Positions 1 through 7,058 of a stretch of 16,028 bases of DNA are shown here, piece by piece. The notes under the pieces are model-generated. The model was not told the DNA's origin. It saw nothing but the letters and a program-made list of their open reading frames with translations, and searched no databases. The DNA comes from JBCCEV01 sp039030125 (GTDB taxonomy: Bacteria; Pseudomonadota; Gammaproteobacteria; Ga0077536). The stretch spans positions 1 through 16,028 of the forward strand of contig JBCCEV010000101.1 in assembly GCA_039030125.1 (NCBI GenBank). The letters run 5' to 3'. Within the stretch, counting starts at the first letter, position 1; the number at the start of each line of letters is the position of its first letter. Both the position numbers and the translations under genes were made by a program.

Positions 1-1
1 C

Positions 2-94
2 TTATCGGCAGTCAGCGCACGCCTGATGACCTCTGTAATGATGGACGAAACACCTAAAGTAGATTTAACCCCGTTTAGCGCGACGAGGTTTTAG
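2..94 (+). CDS. FAD-dependent oxidoreductase (DAO family), C-terminal fragment
   Basis: This is the last 30 codons of a gene that begins before the window; the reading frame starts at base 2 and ends at TAG 92-94. The tail contains the segment M-D-E-T-P-K-V-D-L-T-P-F-S-A-T-R-F. Ending with 'P-x-(I/V)-D-L-T-P-F/Y-x-x-x-R-F' is characteristic of DAO-fold flavoproteins such as glycine/sarcosine oxidases and D-amino-acid dehydrogenases, where this strand and helix close the FAD domain. The parent would oxidise an amine or amino acid, but only the tail is visible, so the substrate is unknown. It converges on the minus-strand unit, with only 9 bases between its stop and the next stop. The assignment rests on a short motif. 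Confidence 0.6.
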   Translation, partial: LSAVSARLMTSVMMDETPKVDLTPFSATRF

Positions 95-103
95 CTAACC
101 GCC

Positions 104-535
104 CTATAGTTCGGCGATCTCTCGCCTGCTTAATTCAAAAGTCCCCTCCAAGCGACCAAAATCCCAGATCCCCTCGATTTTATCAGGCGCCACAATTCTC
201 CCTTCGTAGTAAACCGTGTGCGTTTGCCCATCGGTGCCGTCATAGGTTTTTTCAAAACTGACCGCTTGGCCAGAAACAGTGCCTTTTACCGCTGCGTACA
301 GGTGTGGCGTGGTCGGGTTTTCGGTCGTATTCGGTTCGGAGGTCTTACCCGCAAAAGCAGCCTCATGCACGTTAATTTCGAGTGTGAACGGGACCGGCTC
401 CCTCGGATCAGAATAATAATAGTGCCCGTCCCAAGTTCCACCGATCGATTCAGCGAGCACCGATGAGGTGCCCCATGACAGGAACGTAGCCAGTATGGCT
501 GGCGTGAAAATTTTGCCTCGCTTAGTGAGCATCAT
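104..535 (-). CDS. Exported small beta-rich protein, unknown function
   Basis: This protein of 143 residues has an N-terminal signal peptide: Lys/Arg at 5-8, a hydrophobic run at about 9-22 and a likely cleavage site after S-V-L-A (residue 28). The mature part of about 115 residues alternates short polar and aromatic stretches (G-T-W-D-G-H-Y-Y-Y near the start, I-E-G-I-W-D-F-G-R-L-E-G-T-F-E-L near the end), the pattern of a small periplasmic beta-sandwich or lipocalin-like barrel. There is no cysteine and no catalytic motif that I recognise. It is the second gene of a pair with the rhodanese, 20 bases downstream of it. The start is supported by AAAGGA five bases before the first ATG; a second ATG follows immediately. 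A role with the rhodanese in the periplasm is inference. Confidence 0.7.
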   Translation of the reverse strand: MMLTKRGKIFTPAILATFLSWGTSSVLAESIGGTWDGHYYYSDPREPVPFTLEINVHEAAFAGKTSEPNTTENPTTPHLYAAVKGTVSGQAVSFEKTYDGTDGQTHTVYYEGRIVAPDKIEGIWDFGRLEGTFELSRREIAEL

Positions 536-555
536 TGTTATCCTTTGCGGTCCGT

Positions 556-975
556 TTATTGTGAGTTATTGGCAACCACCTCGCCGCCATATGCGACCCA
601 CGCCGCGTAACCACCCGTTAGATTCTTGAGCTTGCCGAAGCCGGCTCTCCACATGATATTCATTGCTCGTTCAGAGCGGCCGCCGCTGACGTTGGCCGCA
701 CAGTGCACGATATAGGTCTTCGAACGATCTAGGGAGGCTATCCGCTCGGCGAAGTTATCACTGTCGATATCGATATTGAGCGCGTTCGCGATATGGCCGC
801 TGTTAAATTCCCGAGCGCTCCTGACATCGAGCACCACGGCTCGTTTATCGTGCGTCAACAGTTCAATCACCGAGACCTCTTCGACGGAAGAGTCTGTTTC
901 GGCAAATGCGAATTGAGGGACAGATACAAATAGTAGGACCGCGAGGAGCAGGTCAATGAATTTCGGTGCGTTCAT
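556..975 (-). CDS. Exported single-domain rhodanese (sulfurtransferase-like)
   Basis: This 139-residue protein starts with a signal peptide ending at A-F-A (residues 23-25), followed by one rhodanese domain. Family signatures are V-V-L-D-V-R-S-A-R-E-F at 47-57, G-H-I-A-N-A-L-N at 60-67, and the active-site loop I-V-H-C-A-A-N-V-S-G-G-R-S starting at 89, with the predicted persulfide cysteine at C92. Rhodaneses usually have C-x4-R; here the arginine is R100, giving C-x7-R, a longer loop seen in some exported rhodaneses. The C-terminal L-T-G-G-Y-A-A-W is the conserved ending. The protein should act in the periplasm, moving sulfane sulfur or serving as a redox or phosphate-like anion binder; the substrate cannot be told. 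It is the first gene of the minus-strand pair and has a good promoter upstream. Confidence 0.88.
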   Translation of the reverse strand: MNAPKFIDLLLAVLLFVSVPQFAFAETDSSVEEVSVIELLTHDKRAVVLDVRSAREFNSGHIANALNIDIDSDNFAERIASLDRSKTYIVHCAANVSGGRSERAMNIMWRAGFGKLKNLTGGYAAWVAYGGEVVANNSQ

Positions 976-1062
976 GGCAATCTCGATATAGGTGATCGCT
1001 TCGTTTGTGGCCCGGTAGCATTCGACTCTAAGCGCTTTTCGGGGGTTCGGCGCTTGCGCTAA

Positions 1063-1090
1063 ATAATATTGGTATAGTTTCCCAAGTTAA
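1063..1090 (-). promoter_or_regulatory. Predicted sigma70 promoter of the rhodanese pair
   Basis: On the minus strand, TTAACT (1090-1085) serves as -35 and TATTAT (1068-1063) as -10, with a 16-base spacer. The -10 matches consensus at 5 of 6 positions and the -35 at 4 of 6. Transcription would start about 80 bases before the rhodanese ATG. Confidence 0.45.
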
Positions 1091-1106
1091 TTTTGCCCGC
1101 AACCGC

Positions 1107-1186
1107 AGCGGGGCCAGAGCGGTAATTGGCGGCATAAAAACATGGGTTCGGACCCCAAAGGCGTCCCCGAGCAACCCTGCCCCGCT
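1107..1186. repeat. 80-base block bounded by an 8-bp perfect inverted repeat
   Basis: AGCGGGGC at 1107-1114 is the exact reverse complement of GCCCCGCT at 1179-1186. Inside lies a small hairpin GGGT-TCGG-ACCC (1144-1155). The size and closing 7-8-bp stem superficially resemble a tRNA, but there is no proper T arm next to the 3' half and no convincing anticodon arm. It could be a structured RNA, a transcription-end element or chance. Confidence 0.25.
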
Positions 1187-1190
1187 CAGA

Positions 1191-1408
1191 ATGTTGCGAG
1201 CTGAGGACCTGAAAGCCCGGCAGAGTCGTAGATTGTTAAGTTGCTGTTGCGCTCGTTACACGATGAAATGGGCCAAGACGTTTACGATGACATTTTGCGG
1301 GAAAAGGCACCGGCCCGCGAAATGCTGGGTCAAGCGCCGTCAAATCGAACGCAACTCAAGGCGCGATTATCAAAGCTCAATTCATTGCCAGCACTTTCTG
1401 TTCAGTAA
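1191..1408 (+). pseudogene. Possible frameshifted small helical gene
   Basis: An ATG at 1191 opens a frame reading M-L-R-A-E-D-L-K-A-R-Q-S-R and then runs into cysteine-rich, unlikely sequence. Around 1229-1232 a one-base shift moves into a frame that reads K-L-L-L-R-S-L-H-D-E-M-G-Q-D-V-Y-D-D-I-L, then continues charged and helical to TAA 1406-1408, 15 bases before the monooxygenase start. The second frame has protein-like composition but no ATG/GTG start or Shine-Dalgarno of its own; only TTG codons at 1241 and 1247 are available. Either this is a decayed gene or it is an intact gene read with a sequencing error. I do not recognise a family. Confidence 0.25.
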
Positions 1409-1423
1409 TTAGCGAGATCATTG

Positions 1424-2407
1424 GTGAAAGTTGGTGCACTTCAATTTTTTGGCTGGCCTAATCGAGAGAAGCCCATTGCCGATATTTATACGAGGGCGAT
1501 GCAGCGGATCGATCTTATGGAGAGCGCGGGTTTCGATGCGGTATGGCTCGCCGAGCACCACTTTACTGGCTACAGCGTTTGCCCCAGCGTGCATATGATG
1601 GGGGTGCATATTGCTGCACGGACTGAGCGTTTACGCATTGGCACCGGCGTATCGCTGCCATCGTTATCTCACCCATTGCGGGTCGCCGAAGAAGTCGCCT
1701 TGCTTGATGTGCTTTCCGATGGTCGTGTGAATTGGGGCGCTGGACGGGGATTCGATCCGCGCGAACATCAAGTGTTTGGCGTTGAGTCCCAAGACAGCAA
1801 ACCTAAATTTCACGAGTTCTTTCAGGCGGTCGTCGAAAGCTGGGGCGAGGGGCCAGTGAGTTTTGCGGGGGACTACGTCTCCTATGATAGCGTTGAGGTA
1901 TTACCCAGATCGGTTCAGCAGCCCCATCCGCCAGTGTGGATCGGTGCGTCGTCGCTGGAGGCACTACTGTGGGCGGCAGAACGCGGTTATTCAGTGCTTA
2001 TGGATCCACATAGTACACATCAAGAGATTGCAGATAAGCGTCGTGAATACGAAAATACGCTGCGCGATAATGGCTTTGCTATTGAGGGCCGCGACATTCC
2101 GATATCGCGCCAAATCGCGATCGGTTCCACTGATAAAGAAGGCCGCGAGATTGCGCGGCGCGCATGCGAGTGGCTCCTAGGGGTGTATGACGAAAGCATG
2201 CCCGTTTCAGGTAATCGTCGGGCAACCTTGCATGGCCAAACGGTTGATGAATACATTGACGGCTGCGTGCTGTGGGGCACGCCCGCGCGCGTGATTGATC
2301 AGATTGAACGGTTAAAAGAAGAGGCTTCAATGGATCATTTGATGATCGCGCCATTGTCTGAGAAATCCTTCCAACTATTCGTGAATCAATTGGTGCCGCG
2401 GATCTGA
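1424..2407 (+). CDS. Luciferase-like flavin-dependent monooxygenase (LLM family)
   Basis: This protein of about 327 residues belongs to the bacterial luciferase/alkane monooxygenase superfamily, TIM-barrel enzymes that use reduced FMN (or F420) to oxidise a small organic substrate. Seen in the sequence are the N-terminal strand K-V-G-A-L-Q-F-F, the signature V-W-L-A-E-H-H-F (about residues 40-47), R-L-R-I-G-T-G-V-S-L-P (about 69-79), H-P-L-R-V-A-E-E-V-A-L-L-D-V-L-S-D-G-R (about 84-102) and G-A-G-R-G (about 106-110), plus P-P-V-W-I-G-A-S-S later, all typical. I chose GTG 1424 because its product begins M-K-V-G like relatives and AGCGAG lies seven bases upstream; TTG at 1421 is an alternative one codon earlier. 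The gene stands 67 bases before the VWA gene on the same strand. Substrate and cofactor cannot be decided from sequence alone. Confidence 0.9.
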   Translation: MKVGALQFFGWPNREKPIADIYTRAMQRIDLMESAGFDAVWLAEHHFTGYSVCPSVHMMGVHIAARTERLRIGTGVSLPSLSHPLRVAEEVALLDVLSDGRVNWGAGRGFDPREHQVFGVESQDSKPKFHEFFQAVVESWGEGPVSFAGDYVSYDSVEVLPRSVQQPHPPVWIGASSLEALLWAAERGYSVLMDPHSTHQEIADKRREYENTLRDNGFAIEGRDIPISRQIAIGSTDKEGREIARRACEWLLGVYDESMPVSGNRRATLHGQTVDEYIDGCVLWGTPARVIDQIERLKEEASMDHLMIAPLSEKSFQLFVNQLVPRI

Positions 2408-2474
2408 CAGACCTGGCGTCCCTGTTGATTCTCTTTCAAATGCGCATTAAAGCCGACGATGAGAGTGTTCATTC

Positions 2475-3575
2475 ATGAGGACGCTGACGATTTGGGCGGT
2501 GCTCGTTTGCGTGTCGATCATTATCCACGCAATTATTTCCGGGCGGGTTGGCGGCGATATCGATAAAACGCTAATGCCGCATAAACTCGTTGAAGTCCGC
2601 GTGGAATTTGCACAACCACCGGAAGAACCTGAACCCGAAAGACAGCCGCCCGAAGATGTCTTGGAGTTTGTCGAAGAGTTTGAGCTTGAGCCGCCGAAGA
2701 TGCTCGTTGCTCCGCAGGCTGTGGAACCGCCACCGCCGGATGTACCCGTTTCACTGCGCGCCGATTCCGGCGGTAATATGGGCTTTGACATCCCCAGTAT
2801 GGTCGCGTCGGAACCGATTGGCGAAGGATTTGGTACGGCAGGCTTTGGCCCGGGGATCGGCAACGCGCTTGGAAATTCGACGAATCGTTTCGCGGCTTTT
2901 TTAGCCGATCTTCGCAACAACGGTTTGGACATTGTGTTTGTTCTCGATGCCACAAGTTCGATGGGTTGGGCGCTCGATCAAATAAAGGAACGGATTAACG
3001 ATATTGTGCGGACCGTGCGCACCTTGGTGCCAACGGCGCGCTTTGGTTTCGTCGCCTATCGCGATCAGGGTGATCCCGAATTTGTCGTTCGCGTCAGACC
3101 ACTCACCTTCAGTACCGCCAATCTGAGCGATTTTCTTGACTCCTTTAAAGCAGATGGCGGCGGCGATGTGCCGGAAGATATCGGTGCGGGCATTGACGCG
3201 GCAGTGGATCAAAGCGGCTGGCGGCCGGGAGCGCGCCGGATCATGATTATTGTTGGCGATGCACCGCCGCGAGAAGAGGACCTGCCGAGCGTTTTGCGTT
3301 CGGTGAGGAGTTTCACCGAAACTGGCGGCACAATATCAACCTTGGACGTGAGTCCTGACGCAAACCCCAAACTGATCGAATTACGGGAAGGGCACCCGGT
3401 AAATCCACGTTTTTACCGTGGGGTGCCGATGCGCGAATTCTTGATGATATCGGAGGCGGGCAGAGGTGACTCGGGTACCCTCTCGGGTGATGTCAATATC
3501 ACTAAACGGTTGCTCACATTGATTATGGGCGAAGAATTCGCGAACGAAATGCGCGCGTTATTCGAAGTGATTTAA
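2475..3575 (+). CDS. Membrane-anchored von Willebrand A domain protein with TonB-like N-terminus
   Basis: This 366-residue protein has one N-terminal membrane segment (about 5-21), then a periplasmic Pro/Glu-rich stretch (about 45-92, with P-P-E-E-P-E-P-E-R-Q-P-P-E and V-E-P-P-P-P-D-V-P). That layout resembles TonB/TolA anchors. A Gly-rich linker (98-135) leads to a VWA domain from about 150. The MIDAS metal site is visible as D158-A-T160-S-S162 (a DxTxS variant of DxSxS) and D262 in I-V-G-D-A-P-P; Y195-R-D and G-G-G-D-V-P-E-D (228-235) are also conserved in this VWA type. No TonB C-terminal domain is present. ATG 2475 is preceded by GAGAG nine bases upstream. The stop overlaps the next start (TAATG), implying translational coupling with the helical-repeat protein. 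Inference: an envelope-anchored, metal-dependent protein-binding module. Confidence 0.85.
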   Translation: MRTLTIWAVLVCVSIIIHAIISGRVGGDIDKTLMPHKLVEVRVEFAQPPEEPEPERQPPEDVLEFVEEFELEPPKMLVAPQAVEPPPPDVPVSLRADSGGNMGFDIPSMVASEPIGEGFGTAGFGPGIGNALGNSTNRFAAFLADLRNNGLDIVFVLDATSSMGWALDQIKERINDIVRTVRTLVPTARFGFVAYRDQGDPEFVVRVRPLTFSTANLSDFLDSFKADGGGDVPEDIGAGIDAAVDQSGWRPGARRIMIIVGDAPPREEDLPSVLRSVRSFTETGGTISTLDVSPDANPKLIELREGHPVNPRFYRGVPMREFLMISEAGRGDSGTLSGDVNITKRLLTLIMGEEFANEMRALFEVI

Positions 3576-5809
3576 TGGCATTTGCGGCCAAGGTTTTAGT
3601 GGTAACGGGCCTCGCGCTTTGCGCGATAGGGAGCAGCGGGGCCGTTTCGGCGCAAGCTGAGGCTGAGTCACCGGTGCAGATCGCGATTGGAAAGTCGCGC
3701 CGGTTACTGGACGGGCTCAACGCCGATGCCTTGTCGACGCGCTATTCGGACACCGGCCGCGACCTTGGCAAACTCGTTGATATCGTGCGACAGGGCGACC
3801 CAAACGTCGCGCAGCTAGAGGCAATGCAGCAAATCATCGACCAGCTTCGGGAGCGGACGCAAACTCACCTTGAGCGCCTTGAGGCGCGCGCGGGTCGCGA
3901 CGAAGCGGCGCTAGAAACACTCTATCGATCGGTTGAATGGGACGAGATGAGTTTTGCCTTGGCGGCCTTTCCCTACTGGCGCGCCTGGATTGATCTCGAA
4001 ATGTCGCGGCGCGTTGATGATCAAAAGGCCAAGGATAATTGGTTGTGGACGGCCAAAAGAGGCTTTCGCGGCACCGCGATGCAGGTGTTTCGGCCGAGCC
4101 TGGTCTATGGCGGGTGGCTTGGTCTTGGATACATCGCGAGCGCGGAAAGAGACCCAGAACGGGCGATTCAGATTTTCGAGAGCTTGGCCGGTGAACTGGG
4201 TAACGATTCCAATCATCCGTTACACGAGATTGTCACGCTTGAACTTCGAATTCTTCGTGCCAAGGCAGGTCAAGTCACGGGGCCCATTGTGCAACGCGAA
4301 TTCGATGAAATTGAAGCAAAGCTGCTGTTTGCCGAAGCGGTGGCATTGTTTGAGTACGCCACCGAGTATCAGCTCGATGCCATAGATGCCGTTAATCGTG
4401 TGAATCGCCTGGTCGAGAATGATTATATCGATGACTCACTATTGAGCCTAGTCTCCAAGTATCACGAAAAAGTAGCCCGTTACGAGATCGGTGTATTGAC
4501 TACGTTCGTCCGCGCCGAGCAACTTTATGAGCAAGGGCACGATGAGCCAGCCGCGAAGCAATATGAGAAGTTCTTTCCCATCGTTGAACATCGAGAGGAC
4601 CTCAACCTAACTCAGTATTATTTCAAATACTCGATTTCAGCGCTCAATTCGAACGCTTTTCACCGAGCTGCAATTATCGCCGAGCGCTTGCTTAAACAAG
4701 GTGATCTTTCTCCAACAATGAAAAGAGCGTCGACGAAAATTGCATATGTCGCGCGTGCTTCCAAAATCGAAACCCATACTCCGGCGACGCGCAGCGCACT
4801 TATCAAAGCCGCCGAGCGTTTGCTTCGCGAATATCCCGATGACAAAGACGCGGACGGTGCACGATTGACGATTGCACGAACGACGACGAATTCGAAAAAG
4901 GCGCACGCGATGATGAATGCGGTCGAATCACCAAGAAAACTGAAAGGTTCATTGGAGCAAACGCGCTTCTTTGTCATCGCACAAGATTTCTCGCGTGGTA
5001 TCAGCAGCACGGGTAATGCACCTGCTGTTTCTTTGGCGAAAAAAGGGATTGAAGCTTTCGAGGATCTACCGAAGGAAAAGCGAGAAATATTCGAAAATCG
5101 CGCGATCATGGTCCAAATGCGTGCGGTAGCGGATCCGGAAATTACCGAAGTCATGCTCGCCATTGACGAAATCGAGGGCGTCGGCGGTCTTTCGCCCAGC
5201 CTCGCGCAAGGCATGCTTTGGGCGAGGCTCCACTGTCTTGCCCGCGTGAGCGGTAAAACGGCGTTCATAGATTATTTAGGAGAACTCGCGAAAAAAGAAC
5301 TTAGACTCTGGCAGATAGAATTAATCTATCCCAAGATCCTGGCACTAAAGGATCCGGAAAAACGTATTACCGCTGCGCAAGCCTTGCGTCCAGGCGCCAC
5401 GGCCCATGTGCGGATGGCGCAACGCTTAGAGATCCTCGTGATCGAAGCGCTGCTCGAATTAGAACGCTTTAACAACGCCTACCAACAGGCCAGAGCGTTT
5501 CGCGAAGCTTACCCGCAAGTCGGCGATGCCTATCGTCTGTTTGCCGTGGCTGCCGCAAAAGCGGATAGACCTATTGAGGCCGATCGTGCGTGGCAGGCGA
5601 TTACTGAGCGAAGTAATCCAACGCGCGAAATTTGGTGGGAAGGGATGCTTCAGCGTGTGCAAATTCGTGCTACCTCGACTCGGCCGGAGAGCAGTTGCAA
5701 AGTGTTTTCAGAGATCGAACGGCGCAGTGAGTTCATGCCGGAAGATTTCAAACCACAGGTTGAGGCGCTTCGTGGGACATTGCCGTGCGCAACCGAGCAA
5801 CCGAGCTGA
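3575..5809 (+). CDS. Exported TPR-like helical-repeat protein
   Basis: This protein of 744 residues starts with a signal peptide: K6, hydrophobic core 8-24 and likely cleavage after A-Q-A (residue 28). C16 is preceded by Leu, so it is not a good lipobox. The rest is almost entirely amphipathic helices rich in Ala, Glu, Arg and Leu. Stretches resemble tetratricopeptide units, for example L-Y-E-Q-G-H-D-E-P-A-A-K-Q-Y-E-K-F-F-P and L-L-E-L-E-R-F-N-N-A-Y-Q-Q-A-R-A-F-R, and the region near Y-G-G-W-L-G-L-G-Y-I-A-S-A-E-R looks like another. I cannot set exact repeat boundaries and see no enzymatic motif. Its ATG shares one base with the stop of the VWA gene, so the two are probably made together and may form a periplasmic scaffold complex. 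Function is unknown. Confidence 0.8.
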   Translation: MAFAAKVLVVTGLALCAIGSSGAVSAQAEAESPVQIAIGKSRRLLDGLNADALSTRYSDTGRDLGKLVDIVRQGDPNVAQLEAMQQIIDQLRERTQTHLERLEARAGRDEAALETLYRSVEWDEMSFALAAFPYWRAWIDLEMSRRVDDQKAKDNWLWTAKRGFRGTAMQVFRPSLVYGGWLGLGYIASAERDPERAIQIFESLAGELGNDSNHPLHEIVTLELRILRAKAGQVTGPIVQREFDEIEAKLLFAEAVALFEYATEYQLDAIDAVNRVNRLVENDYIDDSLLSLVSKYHEKVARYEIGVLTTFVRAEQLYEQGHDEPAAKQYEKFFPIVEHREDLNLTQYYFKYSISALNSNAFHRAAIIAERLLKQGDLSPTMKRASTKIAYVARASKIETHTPATRSALIKAAERLLREYPDDKDADGARLTIARTTTNSKKAHAMMNAVESPRKLKGSLEQTRFFVIAQDFSRGISSTGNAPAVSLAKKGIEAFEDLPKEKREIFENRAIMVQMRAVADPEITEVMLAIDEIEGVGGLSPSLAQGMLWARLHCLARVSGKTAFIDYLGELAKKELRLWQIELIYPKILALKDPEKRITAAQALRPGATAHVRMAQRLEILVIEALLELERFNNAYQQARAFREAYPQVGDAYRLFAVAAAKADRPIEADRAWQAITERSNPTREIWWEGMLQRVQIRATSTRPESSCKVFSEIERRSEFMPEDFKPQVEALRGTLPCATEQPS

Positions 5810-6098
5810 ACTTCGCAACTCGATCTCAACTGCATTTGAACGCCGCGAACCTGCTCGGCGAATTTCGTGGTCGCATGTTACTTTATCGTGACAATTTTAC
5901 CGGTATAAGTTTACCAAGGCGCTTTAGTCGGATCGCTTGAACTCAACTTGGTGCAGGATCCCTGAGTAAAAGATTTCAAGGGTCGATACTCGAACTCGCG
6001 AAACGAGCCGAAGAGGATCCGGCAAATATGGCGTGGCACAGTTCAACTTTGGCGATCCGAGATTTCGGTCTCTCGATTTTTCGGCATACCTCAACCGT

Positions 6099-6104
6099 TA
6101 TAAT
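6099..6104 (+). promoter_or_regulatory. Consensus -10 hexamer upstream of the dehydrogenase
   Basis: TATAAT, a perfect -10 match, lies at 6099-6104. No good -35 hexamer is present 16-18 bases upstream (only T-rich sequence). If used, the transcript would carry a leader of about 155 bases before the dehydrogenase start, and both copies of the T-rich direct repeat would lie within that leader. Confidence 0.3.
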
Positions 6105-6120
6105 CGGCGTGAGTTACTTT

Positions 6121-6211
6121 GGAGACCTTAGTTTCTTTTTTCGCCAAAGGCATTTGGGTCGATCTGAAATTAAAGATACGTCCCGATGTGCGGACCTCAC
6201 TTTCTTTTTCG
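6121..6211 (+). repeat. Imperfect T-rich direct repeat, two copies
   Basis: GGAGACCTTAGTTTC followed by TTTTTTCG (6121-6143) is repeated as GCGGACCTCACTTTC followed by TTTTTCG (6190-6211), spaced 69 bases start to start. The shared core is GACCT-x3-TTTCTTTTT-(T)CG. The copies differ at four positions and one T. Both lie in the presumed leader or promoter region of the dehydrogenase. Confidence 0.4.
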
Positions 6212-6266
6212 TAGAGTTGTGATGTTCGCGCGGATCTAGCGGTAATTCGGTCGGAAGGAGAGCGAT

Positions 6267-7040
6267 GTGGATCTGGGTTTAAACGACCGCGTGGCGGTCA
6301 TCACAGGGGCGAGCTATGGGCTGGGTGAGGCCATGGCTCAGAGCCTAGTCGAAGAGGGAGCACGAGTCGTTATCTGCGCGCGCGGTGAGGAGCAATTGAA
6401 CCGTACTGCACAAGCTCTCGGCCCTAACGCAGTAGCAATTCAGGCCGATGTAAGTAGAGCTGAGGACATCACGCAACTTTTTGATCGCACTGTGGGTCAG
6501 TTCGGCAAACTCGACATCCTGGTTAACAATGCTGGCTCGTATCACCTGAGCGAAGGGCTGGGTCTATCCGACGAGGAGTGGCGGGACAATCTTGATCTCA
6601 ACCTTTTCAGCGTGATTCGCTGTTCACGGCTTGCCGTTCCCCTGATGCAGAAACAGAAATGGGGTCGGATCGTGAATATTTCTTCGATCTTCGGCAAACA
6701 GCCTAACGCCGGCTTGATTGACTACAACACCACGAAAGCTGCAGTTATCAGTCTCACCAAAACCTTGGCGGACGAGTTGGCCAAGGAAAACATACTGGTC
6801 AACGCCGTCTGTCCGGGACCGACGCATACACCGTTGTGGGATGTTCTGGCCAAGACTCTCAATCCTGACGATCCCCACGGCATGATTAATGACTTTGCCG
6901 CCGCGAATATTCCGCTCGGCCGGTTTGGTCGCCCTGAGGAAATTGCTGATCTGGTTGCGTTTCTGTCTTCAGAACGAGCCAGCTACATCACTGGTGCGGC
7001 GTATGACATCGACGGTGGGATGGTCAAGAGTATGGGGTAG
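6267..7040 (+). CDS. Classical short-chain dehydrogenase/reductase (SDR)
   Basis: This 257-residue protein is a complete classical SDR, an NAD(P)H-dependent oxidoreductase with a Rossmann fold. The cofactor motif T-G-A-S-Y-G-L-G is at 13-20, N-N-A-G at 87-90, the structural Asn at N112, the catalytic serine at S139/S140, and Y153-x3-K157 completes the tetrad. The P-G motif is at 183-184 and the C-terminal G-A-A-Y-D-I-D-G-G is typical. A-R39 after the second strand, with no acidic residue there, suggests a preference for NADP(H). GTG 6267 is the start: AAGGAG lies six bases upstream, whereas the overlapping ATG at 6265 hits a stop within six codons. Many relatives are 3-oxoacyl-ACP reductases or alcohol dehydrogenases; the substrate cannot be assigned. 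It is a single gene converging on the amidase operon. Confidence 0.93.
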   Translation: MDLGLNDRVAVITGASYGLGEAMAQSLVEEGARVVICARGEEQLNRTAQALGPNAVAIQADVSRAEDITQLFDRTVGQFGKLDILVNNAGSYHLSEGLGLSDEEWRDNLDLNLFSVIRCSRLAVPLMQKQKWGRIVNISSIFGKQPNAGLIDYNTTKAAVISLTKTLADELAKENILVNAVCPGPTHTPLWDVLAKTLNPDDPHGMINDFAAANIPLGRFGRPEEIADLVAFLSSERASYITGAAYDIDGGMVKSMG

Positions 7041-7058
7041 CAGGAAGCGGTGATCAGA

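Larger units (their letters stand above)
976..1420. other. Intergenic region between divergent rhodanese and monooxygenase genes
   Basis: This 445-base stretch separates the rhodanese (minus) from the luciferase-like monooxygenase (plus). It holds a sigma70-like promoter reading left (1063-1090), a 6-bp stem AAGCGC/GCGCTT at 1030-1035 and 1050-1055 in the resulting leader, an 80-base block bracketed by an 8-bp inverted repeat (1107-1186), and a possible frameshifted small gene (1191-1408). I found no convincing promoter reading right for the monooxygenase, nor any tRNA. Confidence 0.5.
5810..6266. other. Intergenic region before the short-chain dehydrogenase
   Basis: No well-supported gene lies in these 457 bases. 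A weak stem CGCCG/CGGCG (5841-5845 and 5856-5860) follows the helical-repeat gene but lacks a T tract, so it is a poor terminator. A frame open from 5941 to TGA 6220-6222 includes protein-like residues around 5965-6030 (for example S-K-R-F-Q-G-S-I-L-E-L-A-K-R-A-E-E-D-P), but its only ATG is at 6028, it has no Shine-Dalgarno site and it turns into low-complexity sequence. It may be a remnant. A consensus -10 at 6099-6104 and a T-rich direct repeat complete the region. Confidence 0.45.

Noticed and set aside
1107..1186. tRNA-like outline with a closing stem and a GGGTTCGGACCC hairpin
   Set aside because: The TTCG-containing hairpin is in the middle rather than next to the 3' acceptor half, and no anticodon arm or CCA-proximal T arm can be formed.
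2447..2955. Two minus-strand open frames of 140 and 168 codons with Gly/Ser-rich or Arg/Gln-rich translations
   Set aside because: They are antisense to the Pro/Glu-rich and Gly-rich part of the VWA gene, which explains both the composition and the absence of stops.
3575..3670. Lipoprotein signal in the helical-repeat protein because of C16
   Set aside because: The residue before the cysteine is Leu, not Gly/Ala/Ser, and a normal A-Q-A signal peptidase I site follows.
4660..5268. 202-codon open frame on the minus strand
   Set aside because: It lies entirely antisense to the well-supported helical-repeat gene, and its Ser/Ala/Arg-rich translation looks like a by-product of the opposite strand.
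6028..6222. 64-codon open frame starting at ATG 6028 as a gene
   Set aside because: No ribosome site, Phe/Arg/Ser-rich low-complexity end, and the T-rich direct repeat explains the Phe runs.
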